Shown: piece after piece, positions 12,196 to 21,311 of the stretch
How positions within the stretch are numbered: position 1 is the first letter of the stretch
Layout: every line of letters starts with the position of its first letter
Origin: Corbicula japonica
Lineage: Eukaryota; Mollusca; Bivalvia; Venerida; Cyrenidae
Assembly: GCA_038501625.1 (NCBI GenBank)
Contig: JAZAYU010000007.1
Span: forward strand, 2,521,685 to 2,585,684
Reading direction: 5' to 3'
DNA: 64,000 nt
The notes under the pieces: model-generated
Databases searched by the model: none
What the model was told of the DNA's origin: nothing
What the model saw: the letters and a program-made list of their open reading frames with translations, nothing else
Translations under genes and position numbers: made by a program

Positions 12196-13352
12196 CATAC
12201 CTGCCATATTTCTGGAAAGCATTCCAGGGGATTTGGTTCAAAATTCCAAGGGATTCCGATATAATTCCAGGGGATTTTTTAACGCGGCTAATCAAGCGGA
12301 ATTTACTAGAAACTAAACTAAGATGCAATATTAAATATATTTAAAATATATTTATCCTCATTTTTTTAAACAATATTTTTATTATGTTTTTTTTTTGTAA
12401 CAGGGTGTCAACACATAATAAAACTATATAAAACAAACATTATATGAACAGACCGACAAACTCTGATGTGCATAGCACAGACTAACATCAGTTAGAACAA
12501 TTATTTAAGTTAACTAACATGGATGTTATTAACTTGCTGCAGATGCTGAGTTCGAACGCTCAACATATGGTCTCTGCAGTCAAACCAGACCATGTGTCAG
12601 TCTGGATCTTTCTAAGTATGCTAAGGGGATTTGTTTAGGAAAGTCATTGTGTATTTACATTATAATTTCTATTTTCTGTTCAAAATCCCCATGAAAATTA
12701 AATATTGCTACCCAAACATTGTGTTCGAGCAACACTACTGAAGTCCATCTGGATCCGTCCCTGAATATATTAAATGTTGCAGCTTGGCTATTATATTTTT
12801 ATTCCAAGAATTCAAGAATCAGCTTGACTGGTCATTTCTTCCTACTTTGTAATTAAAAAAAATATTTTTGCAAACGTGCCAAAACGTTAATTGTTGGTCA
12901 AAAGACGAATAATTTGTATCCGAAAGTGTCCCATTATCCTGATACACACATATTTTGGACATCATAAAAAAACTTTCAATCTTTAAACAAGTCCGCTAAT
13001 TGTACATAAAACAGATGGTATACTTGTGATTTCAATCACACCTATGCAAACAATCAATTATCCAATAAACAATCCTGTTAAGTGTCAATTCTCACTAAAT
13101 AATCGATAATCCTCTCGGTGACACTAATTAGACGAATTCGGAACGTTTTGACACAACCGTTAGGAGTCCGAGATACGTAACGGAGTATTCGGCGTTTAGA
13201 CAAATGTCTGATAAGAGCGACAAAAATGCATTTTTATACCTTTTTCTTAACTTTTGTCAATTCCGGGGGATTTTCGTCTCAAGCCGGGGGGCCAGGGGAT
13301 GGCTCTAAATTCCGGGGGATTTTTCCCCCCGCCGGGGGATATGGCAGGTATG
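12196..13352. mobile_element. Non-autonomous TIR element with flanking duplication
   Basis: Perfect 14-bp inverted ends CATACCTGCCATAT (12196-12209) and ATATGGCAGGTATG (13339-13352). ATACAG is directly repeated on both sides (12190-12195 and 13353-13358). If the terminal TG is counted as target, the direct repeat grows to the 8-bp TGATACAG, the size expected for hAT elements. Subterminal regions carry repeated CCAGGGGATTT (left) and CCGGGGGATTT (right) words. No transposase. Confidence 0.8.
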
Positions 13353-13507
13353 ATACAGATCGTTCATTTATTAGCTGAAATTGACCAAACTTGATTCTAG
13401 AGCTCTGTTTTAAGCCTATATAGCTCTACTGACATACTGGCCAGAAAAGGACCTCTGTAAACAGGTGTCTGTGAATGTACATGCACGCCGGGATATGACT
13501 TCCTTAC

Positions 13508-13663
13508 CATTCCATTTGTGAGATTTAGCAAAAACACCACTATAAGAATAAACCATCTCCTTCTGTAAACTTTGAATTCCGTGTCAGATTGGCCATAAAC
13601 GCCGCTTACACTCGAAGAAGCTGAATTTAACAATTTGGATGTATCATCTCTGGGCGCATCCAT
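13508..13663 (-). CDS. SLC49A3: SLC49A3-like transporter, coding exon 1
   Basis: First coding exon of a 12-TM major-facilitator transporter of the SLC49 family. It encodes 52 residues: a short acidic and Ser-rich cytosolic N-terminus, then YRRRWF and the start of TM1 (residues about 38-52, ending LLNLTNGM). The start ATG is at 13663, 13661 on the plus strand. An upstream in-frame extension exists but lacks family-like sequence, so this Met is preferred. The exon ends in a clean GTAAGG donor (rc of 13502-13507) at phase 0 and joins in frame to the exon at 4123. The YxRRW plus TM1 pattern followed by WxxFxPxAD fits SLC49A3 (MFSD7) better than FLVCR or SLC49A4 as known from those families. Substrate not inferred. 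An LTR retrotransposon lies about 290 bp upstream on the opposite strand. Confidence 0.8.
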
Positions 13664-13949
13664 TTTTAAGTCATGTGACAATAACAAACAATGTGCGCGA
13701 AAATAAATTTTGTCTGCGAAAAGAAGAAAAAAGGTGCAAAAGAAGGAATTTTTAAAGGTGTAAGAACTGTAAATAGACTTCTCTATATAAACTATAGATC
13801 TACTAAACATGATATTATGTTTCAAAAGGCTGGCAGTCATAGCTGGTACCATTTGATAAAGGGCTAACTTAGATGCTTTTGAAACTAAGTGGGTCTTCAG
13901 TCCATTTCAAGAAAGAAAAGTTGGGGTCATATATCAATTAACAGCGATT

Positions 13950-14168
13950 TGACACCTTGAAACCGGTGGTCTATTTTTTCTATTTATTTGTTGCTATATT
14001 GTATTGTTTGAAATAGAATATACTTTACTGCGCATGCTTATATATTTGCCGCTTTAAGTTGTCTGTTAAAGATTCAGTCTTATAATAAAACTCAATGTAG
14101 AAACACGCTTGTGTTCGTCTTAATAATCACATTAGTGATTGCCATACCATATCAACAACAATAAAACA
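13950..14168 (+). mobile_element. 5' LTR (left boundary approximate) of Ty3/gypsy-type element
   Basis: Sequence ending ACAATAAAACA at 14168 lies immediately before a primer-binding-site-like TGGTGTCAGAA. It contains TATATATTTG (14040-14049) as a possible TATA region and AATAAA (14084-14089), followed by a GTGTTCGTCTT stretch as in U5 regions. The left edge at TG 13950 is a guess, since no 3' LTR exists in the window to define it. It lies about 290 bp upstream of the SLC49A3 start codon on the opposite strand, where it could sit in that gene's promoter. Confidence 0.45.
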
Positions 14169-14179
14169 TGGTGTCAGAA
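14169..14179 (+). other. Primer-binding site (tRNA-Leu type, degenerate)
   Basis: TGGTGTCAGAA directly follows the LTR end. This matches the complement of a tRNA 3' end (with CCA) of the kind used by many invertebrate Ty3/gypsy elements; identity breaks down after 11 bases. Confidence 0.5.
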
Positions 14180-14889
14180 ATTAACTTTGCTTGTTAATAA
14201 CTGGATAACATTTATTGATTTATTAACATTTTTTAACCGTTGATAAAATTACAATGGAATTATGTGGAATTCCTCTGTCACAACGGGAATTTGTGACAAA
14301 TATTTAGTTAATAATTTTCTTAGCACAATGATATTATTTCTTAAAATGTTTACTTGTTTTGTACAAACATGTTGCAAAGGTATTCTTTCTAATGATTTTT
14401 AGAATTATTTACAGTTTTTTATTATTCAATCAACAGTATCTGACACCTCTCTTTATTTCATGATTGTAATCTTTAAAGAAGGGTTGCTTATTGTTAAAAT
14501 GTTTTAGAAGAATGACTTACTTTTGGATTATTAATCTTTTCTTTTTACACTTTTAATAAAGGTAATCATTGTGTTGTTAATATAATAATTCCCCATGTTA
14601 AAACACGAGACTTCTTAAATTATGGTTAAGTAACCAACAGGGTCTCCTTAGTGACCGACACATGTATAAAAAGAACTTAAAATATTGATAGACATTAGAC
14701 ATTATAATTTACTACGTGCATGCGGAATCTCGTGTGTGACAAATTCTGTCAAACTATTTGGTTAATTTTATAACTTGGACAGTGTAACTTTTAAACAAAA
14801 GGATAATATATTATATACAAAAAGATGTTTTATTGTTAATTCCCCCACTTAACTTAAACTAAGTGTGACTCACATGCGATAGTGATGTG
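14180..14889 (+). other. LTR-element leader, no open frame
   Basis: AT-rich leader between the primer site and the gag frame. The gag frame opens after a TGA at about 14887-14889 without an ATG, so the natural start is lost or lies in another frame. Confidence 0.45.
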
Positions 14890-15710
14890 ACAAACATTTA
14901 CCTTTGTCATACATCCACCGCACATAAACACGTCAAACCTACCAGAAGAGTGGGACAGATTTCAAACTCACGTGGAACTAATATTTAGTGGGCCACTGAA
15001 AAGCAAATCTGAAGAAGAGAAAACTTCTTTTCTATTGCTATGGGCCGGTGAAACTGGCCTACAAATCTACAAAACCTGGACACTCACAAGTGACGAGTCC
15101 AAAAAACTGAAGACGTATTATGACAAATTAAAGAAACATGTGCAGCCCAAACTTAATCCAATATTTGGGAGATATTGTTTTAACAATGAAGTGCAAGGCT
15201 CAGACAGCATTGATGCATTCGTGACTCGTCTGAAGATTAAAGCACGTGATTGCAATTTCCGGATCGGTGAAGTTGACATATCAGAAGATATCAGAAGATA
15301 TGATTAGAGACCGGATAGTCTTCGGTTGCTCAAGCTCGAAGGTCCGAGAGAAACTTATCAACGAGGGCGAAAAACTCACAATGGACAAAGCCATACAAAT
15401 AGTCCAGAACTACGAATACTGTCAAAAACAGCTTAATCAAATGTCAGTATCCAGTAACAATATTGATGCGGTTAACAAAAGGGCGCAGCAAGGAGCGCGT
15501 CCCAAAGAGAGTCACCAGCAAAGGAACCAACACACGCCAGCCAAAAGTACTTCGGGATCCAAAACACAAGGCTCCGAATCACACAGGAATCGAAACAAGT
15601 GTGGAAATTGCGGGACATTTCACGCTAGGAGGCAGTGTCCAGCTTACGATAAAAACTGCTACAAATGTGGAAAACGAAATCACTTCCAAAAACTATGTTG
15701 TTCAAAGGAT
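14890..15710 (+). pseudogene. Gag of Ty3/gypsy-type retrotransposon, frameshifted
   Basis: Gag-like capsid region (LPEEWDRF at about 14948-14971, then a long charged helical region) followed by two zinc knuckles. The first is CX2CX3HX4C (CGNCGTFH onward, near 15601), the second CX2CX4HX4C (CYKCGKRNHF, near 15658). This pair of spacings is reported for Mag-clade Ty3/gypsy elements, so that placement is tentative. The frame is broken at 15281-15300 by a perfect 10-bp tandem duplication (TCAGAAGATA twice), which shifts capsid from nucleocapsid. The protein packages element RNA in cytoplasmic particles. No ATG is found at its start. Dead copy. Confidence 0.8.
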
Positions 15711-16430
15711 GTTTATGAGATTGACTCTAGTGATGCAGATAGTGCATGTGATTATCACGGATATAATCGACAGTCGAACGACAGCAGCCACCCGGAATAT
15801 TACATTGACATGGTGAGCGCTTTTTCACATTCTCCAGACCGTGCATTTGTAAACATTCAGATAGGCCCCTCCCAGGTCCCCATCAAATTTAAAATTGACA
15901 CCGGAAGCGCAGTAAACATCCTTCCGAACTCAACTTTTCATTCACTGGCATTACATATCTCATTAGACGTCCCTGATTGCAAACTTACCTCGTACTCGGG
16001 TGACGCAATACGAGTACTTGGAAAGGTCAATTTGCCATGTCTGTTCAATGGCAAATCAATCACTTCATGTTTCTACATCGTAGAAAATTCAGCCACACCT
16101 CTGATTGGTTTACAATCTTCCATAGATCTCGATCTGATCAAATTGACATATTCGATTGAGAATCGTCCGCCGAGACATACATATCCCATGAGCAAAGAGT
16201 CAGTCCTCAATGAATTTGGAGAGCTGTTTAAAGGAATAGGGGTTATTCCAGGGACATGCCATTTACATCTGACACCCGATGCAATCCCCGTTGTAAACCC
16301 TCCGCGTAGAATACCGGAAGCTCTCAAATTAAGACTTAAGGCCGAACTTAATAACATGGAAAGGGATCAGATAATAACACCGGTATCCGAACCGACTGAT
16401 TGGGTTAATTCAACAGTAACAAGTCATTGA
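15711..16430 (+). pseudogene. Aspartic protease and start of reverse transcriptase (pol)
   Basis: Continues in the same frame as the zinc knuckles, so Gag and protease are read together here. The retroviral-type aspartic protease has FKIDTGSAVNILP with catalytic D and the usual downstream VLGKV and PLIGLQSS (flap and C-terminal LIG region). The frame then enters the pre-RT segment (PPRRIPEALK, LKAELNNMERDQIITPV, WVNS). It ends in TGA at 16428-16430, where the RT continues in another frame from 16427, so an indel lies near 16420. Confidence 0.8.
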
Positions 16431-17740
16431 AAAGCCCAAAACTGAGAATATGCTTGGACCCAAAGGCGCTCAATGAATGTATTCGCAGGCCACACTTCCA
16501 AATGCCGACTTTGGATGACATAACGTCGCAGCTGGCCGGAGCAAAGGTCTTTAGCATTTTAGACATCACTCATGCGTATTTGAATGTAAAGCTGGATGAG
16601 CAATCTTCATTTCTTACAACATTCGGCACACCTTTCGGTAGATACCGTTATCTCCGACTTCCCTTTGGCATTTCTTCATCAGGTGACATTTTTCAACAAA
16701 AATGCAATGAAATATTTGAAGGGCTACCAGGCATAAAAAATCTGGTAGATGATATCCTTTTTTACGGAGACAGCAGGCAGGCGCATGACCAGCATCTCCG
16801 AAACGCGTTGATTCGTGCTCAGGAAAAAGGAATCAGGTTCAATCTTGAAAAATGCATTATAGGTGTGACCGAGGTACCTTTTTTTGGACACATCATAGGC
16901 GAAAATGGCCTGAAGCCTGATCCTAGCAAGATTGAAGCCATCACAAAGCTTCCAATACCCGACAGTCGCGCAAAACTAGAGACCTTTTTAGGCCTAGTTA
17001 ATTATATGTCAAAATTCGCGCCAAATCTCGCGGAAACTACCGCCCCAATTCGTGCCCTTCTAAAAAAGGACACAGAGTTCTTTTGGGACGAAACTCAGAC
17101 TAGAGCATTCGAAAAGGTCAAAACAATAATCACAAACGCTCCAGTTTTAGGTTACTTTGACCCAAACAAACCTCTCGTTCTAGAAACAGACGCTAGCAAA
17201 AACGGGATAGGATGCTGCATAATGCAGGACGGTCGGCCGATAGCTTATGCATCGAAAAGCCTATCAAAATCTGAGATTCTATACGCACAGATAGAAAAGG
17301 AGCTCTTAGGGATATTATTTGGATGCAAACGCTTCCATCAGTTTACGTATGGAAGAGAGGTCATTTGCCATTGCGATCATAAGCCAATATCGTCTATCAT
17401 GAAAAAACCGTTGTCTGCAGCCCCACCGCGTTTGCAAAGAATGTTATTGCAATTGCAACAATACAACGTCACCGTGCACCACATAAGTGGAAAAGACATA
17501 CCGGTGAGCGATTGTCTCTCGCGCCAATCCCTTGCGGAAACCAGCCCAACATTAATTGAAGGCCTTGACTTACATGTTCACGCTGTAAAGCAGCATCTAT
17601 TCGTGACTGACAGGCGATTAAAAATTGTTCAGTCAGCAATTAAACGCGATGCTCAAATGTTAAAACAGGCTATAATTGAAGGATGGCCAGAATCGAGAGT
17701 AGGCTGCGTGCCAGAAATAATTGAATTTTGGAATCATCGC
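16427..17740 (+). pseudogene. Reverse transcriptase and RNase H (pol), 3' truncated
   Basis: RT domain with LRICLDPKALN, DITHAY (motif A aspartate), PFGISSSGDIFQQ (motif B), LVDDILFYG (motif C, the VDD catalytic pair) and FFGHIIGENG. The connection region follows, then RNase H with LETDASKNGIG and the EKELLGILFG glutamate. The chromodomain-less end runs through DCLSRQS. Homology stops near 17740, well before any integrase: no HHCC, no DDE core. An unrelated tail of about 14 codons follows to the stop at 17785. Together with the two frameshifts this is a dead element; the missing 3' half includes the second LTR. Confidence 0.85.
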
Positions 17741-17789
17741 AATCACTGCAACCACAGGCCAGTTTCACGGAATCGTTTTTATTAACCTA

Positions 17790-17955
17790 AATAATGCATT
17801 AACACAGTTGAAAAGAATATGTGTTTAATGAATCTTGCACAAACTGTGCATTCAGTAAAGACACTAAAATAAAACTTAGCACGATTGTAATTTCCCAGCA
17901 ATTAAGCCTACGAATCAATCTTTTATTCGTCGATTTTTAAAGATAACTTTCCAAC
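17790..17955. repeat. 165-bp dispersed repeat, second copy at 61925
   Basis: Begins AACACAGTTGAAAAGAATATG and includes CAATCTTTTATTCG and ACTTTCCAAC. A diverged direct copy stands at 61925-62090. It abuts the truncated 3' end of the LTR element and runs into a tRNA-like segment, so it may be the body of a SINE. Confidence 0.65.
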
Positions 17956-18030
17956 GACCCGGATAGCTCAGAAGAAGGAGCAGTCTCCCTGTTAGCGAGG
18001 GGTACCGGGTTCTAGTCCTGGCCTGGCTGT
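17956..18030 (+). repeat. tRNA-derived SINE head (A and B boxes)
   Basis: Contains an A-box-like GGATAGCTCAGAAGAAGGA (17961-17979) and a B-box-like GGGTTCTAGTCC (18007-18018) spaced as in a tRNA. The stems are too mismatched for a working tRNA. Such internal pol III promoters head tRNA-derived SINEs. Confidence 0.6.
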
Positions 18031-19284
18031 CCATCTTTCTCACCTTGTGACATTTGGTGCCTAACGGTAGACTGCAATAGCTAACAGGTTCTGCCACCAA
18101 CCTGCAATAACAAATGACATACACACAACTCTGGAATTCGAGGACGAATTTCCAGATTCGATGGTTGAATGTCACGGTACGAATCTAGTCTCTATTTGGG
18201 TGAGGATGTGTATGCGGCATGGATGGCTCAGTCACTCGCTCTGTAAGCGAACGGACCCGGTCTTGCTACACACTTTTCCCAACATGTGACACTTGCATAT
18301 CGTGAACAGGTCGAACAATTATTTGCTAAAATTTGTCAAATTTACATTAGACCACAGTTAAGCCTATAAAGCTCTATTGACATATGGTACCGTGAAAATT
18401 AAGCCGTGGTAGCTCTTTTCACATATTAGGCTATGAAAACAAATTACAGTTGAAAACTCTAAAAACATTACTTCCAAAATACAGTTATCTAGTAATTGGC
18501 CAATTATTTATGTGACATTTCTAAAAATTATTTTAAAAGTTGCATTTTCATAAATTTTGAAACACACTCATGACTCACTTTGGAATTGACGTCGTTGATC
18601 ATAATTTTAAAGTAAGAAATACATAATCTTAAGCCATTTTAAGATTTTAAAAAATAAAATATTCTGGGCAGCATCACATGTAATAATAGGTGTTTTTGAG
18701 ATATATATAACTATAAAAAGCCTTCGGACCTGTAATGCTTTGAGGACGAAAACTGGTATCCAGTTACACGTATGGTTTTATTTTTCATATTCATTCTATG
18801 AAGCATTACATTTTCAGCATAATTATGACCGTAAATCACATTAGCTTCATAACGATATACGGTTCATGATGCTAGTTTAAGAAATCTGTTCTTTTTCAAT
18901 ATTGATATAGTATTCACTAAGATGAAATTTATATTATAATTAAGGTGGAACGCGACACTGCGAACTTTCGAATTTCTTTTTGAAATTTTGTCATGAATGG
19001 TATTTATTGATGAGGACTCCAGCAAGAAGCCGTAAACCGTTATTCGATAAATCAAATTATTGTTTTGAATTTTACATTCAAAGTTAGCTATCAACGTTTG
19101 TTTTTTGCAGTGACCTCAACGGCGCTCGCCGAAAATGTTTTCGGGACTAGGTAAAACAATACTCTGACAATATCTTTCAGGTCATCTAAGATATAATAAA
19201 TTGAGACCAATTTTGAGAACGTTCTGTGTTAAACGCCGTTTTGCGTTAAAAAAGCCATCGAATTGTGAAAAAGTCCTAAATTTT
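18031..19284. other. Repeat remnants, no gene
   Basis: A second, poorer tRNA-like block (GGATGGCTCAGTCACTCGC, 18221-18239) lies here. So does a relative of the 10547 repeat at 18366-18385 and an element end TTAAGGTGGAACGCG at 18942-18956, matching the inverted end near 760. Open frames are short and unrecognised. Confidence 0.45.
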
Positions 19285-19554
19285 TGTGTCGCCCTTTCGA
19301 AGAAATGGCGAAAAATAGGGACCGCTTTGTCCGTCCGTCCGTCGGTCTGTCACGAAAAGGTCACATTTGATGGAGTTATGCCCCTTTTTGTGCTTGGATT
19401 TTTACACGAAAACTTAACGTTGGCTATAATTTTGTCATTTCTTCATATTTTTTCATCAAACTTTCAAATTATATTGCGTATGACAACAAACTCAAGATGT
19501 TGCAAAATTCTCAAGGTCAAGGTCACATTTGATGGAGTTATGCCCCTTTTTGTA
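19285..19554 (+). mobile_element. TCGCCCTTTCGAAG-family repeat, truncated by palindrome
   Basis: Starts TGTGTCGCCCTTTCGAAGAA and proceeds through the 147-bp unit motifs (GGAGTTATGCCCCTTTTTGT at about 19372 and 19536). It is cut at 19554, where the big palindrome begins. The normal family continuation after TTTTTGTAC is missing. Same family as 6180-7404 (opposite strand) and 31067-31383. Confidence 0.75.
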
Positions 19555-19921
19555 CATGTTTGTTATAAGTAGGACAATTCAAATAAGACGCCACAAACAA
19601 TTAAGAAAAAAAGAGAACAATTGCCGCTGGGTGTTTAAACCAGGTTCTAGGATGCACCAACCTTAAACAAGTACAAGTTGTCTTTGTGAAAAAACTCCAA
19701 CCCACCCATCAGCTAAACAATGTGTCAAGCAAAAGCACACAAACATATAAAACATAAGAAGCTAATAGCATTGAAGAGCCAAAGGGGCAGGTATCCAATG
19801 AATTTACCGAGACCAGAGCACCTGGAGTCAAATCTGCAAGGGCACAATGACAGTGATACAAGAAAAAATAAGCTTCTATGTTCTTTAAAAAAAGATACCC
19901 CTTATAAACCATTATATACTC

Positions 19922-21305
19922 TTAAAACCCTGCCACCGTTGTGTAACCAAAGAGGTAAGCGTAATGATAAACTGTAGATGGGTTAATCACACGGCTTGTA
20001 GAGCTCTGCAGAATATCATGCTGCTTGAATTTATAGATGGGTTTTACGAATGACCGGAAGAAATTAACATTGCCTTTTATTTTCTTAAGATTATAAATCA
20101 TATCTCCATTAAAATCGGCTGTGAAAAACCTAGTTGCAAGTTTCAAGTGATTTTAAAGTGAACCTGTAGTTTTGAATTAAATCTCAGTATCGGCGAAAAA
20201 ATACTTGCAAAAGGTTTTCCTTCATTTGTGATACCAATAACCTTGTTTTAAAAGTTTTTTGTTATGAAAAGATAACGTTTATGGAAATCATTAACATCAT
20301 TGCAAGCTCTAGAAAAGCGAACAAGCTGAGAGATATAAACCCCGTAAGATGTTGCACGAAGAACTTCGACGTCTAAAAACGGTAAATTTACAATATTAAA
20401 ATAATCTTTTTTATCATATATTTTAGTAGTGACGTATTCATTTTGATTAGAAATATTAATATCAAGAAAGTTTGTTTGCCTATCTGAAGTGTTTGCTTTA
20501 TTAAGTTGTAGTTCATTAGGATAAATTTTATTCACAGGAGCTAGAATATGGTTATGATCTATATTCAACAAATCATCAAGGTACCTTGAGGTGTTGTTTA
20601 AGGCTGAAATAATGTCATCCTGATAGTCGGTAGAAAGAGACAACATAAAATCTCTTTCACAAACGTATAGAAACAGATCAGCAACAAGAGGTGCACAATT
20701 AGTTCCCAATGGAGTGCCTATTACTTGTTTAAGAATAGGGATTACCAAATCCCAAATAAATATTATCCGATAAAATTTGAGCGCCTGGACAAGGTCTTGA
20801 CAGGTCCATGAAGTATAGTTATCCTAAGAACCATCTGTAAACAAATGCCCTTTCAGCGATAAATATTTTATTTTCTCTAGCAAAAGTTTTTCTTCAATGA
20901 GACTGCCTGTCTCTTAGTAAATTATGAGGGAGAGAAGTATATAAAGTAGAGGAATCATAATTAGACAAACAGAACGCCTGAAAATCATTTGATTTAAGCT
21001 TCATTTGAATTTTTTAGACCAAAATAAGATTTTGCCAGTGATTTTAAAATTATTTTCGCAATACCTAATTACATGTTCTTTTACAGCTGATAGACAAGAT
21101 GCACGGATTATTTAGTTGTTGTACAAGAACAAGTGTTTGCAATAAATCTGGCTTTGTACTGCGTTTTGTGCATTTTAGGCAACCAATACATAGTAGGTAC
21201 TTTGTCTTTTTTTTTGGCTCAACACTGATGCTAAATTTTACAATCACTCTCAGATGAAGAAGTCAGTCAGTAAGCATTATTACTATTAGGATTTTCAGTT
21301 TGAAC
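19922..21305 (-). pseudogene. Penelope-like element reverse transcriptase core and C-terminus, left arm
   Basis: The clearest frame (20248-20748, 166 codons) has GTPLGTNCAPLVADLFLYV, then YLDD at residues 56-59, the catalytic motif C, and KANTSDRQTNFLDI plus TKIYDKKDYFNIVNLPF and SYGVYISQLVRFSRAC. This combination is typical of Penelope-like RTs. The upstream part (VPTMYWLPKMHK, KARFIAN) is in broken frames to 21255. A C-terminal block (19922-20146) ends VINPSTVYHYAYLFGYTTVAGF. Many stops and shifts make this copy dead. Its N-terminal half lies beyond the inserted LINE at 26517-27830. Confidence 0.8.
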
Positions 21306-21311
21306 ATTAAT

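Larger units (their letters stand above)
10547..13472. repeat. Pair of inverted 73-bp repeats enclosing nested elements
   Basis: The segment 10547-10619 (starts CAGACACCTGTTTA, ends GAGCTCTA) is inverted at 13397-13472. Between them lie a foldback element (10790-11432) and a TIR element (12196-13352). A third, shorter relative (AAGCCTATAAAGCTCTATTG) occurs at 18366-18385. Either these are ends of a 2.9-kb composite element or two independent copies of a short dispersed repeat. The right copy lies just inside intron 1, 36 bp past the exon 1 donor. Confidence 0.6.

Noticed and set aside
13397..13852. A 151-residue protein including exon 1
   Set aside because: The N-terminal 60 codons have no family similarity and the C-terminal part crosses the GTAAGG donor into a dispersed repeat.
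17956..18240. Functional tRNA genes
   Set aside because: A and B boxes are visible but acceptor and anticodon stems do not pair; context is a dispersed repeat, so treated as SINE heads.
17740..19284. Integrase and 3' LTR of the Ty3/gypsy-type element
   Set aside because: No zinc-binding HHCC, DDE core or second copy of the LTR end could be found downstream.
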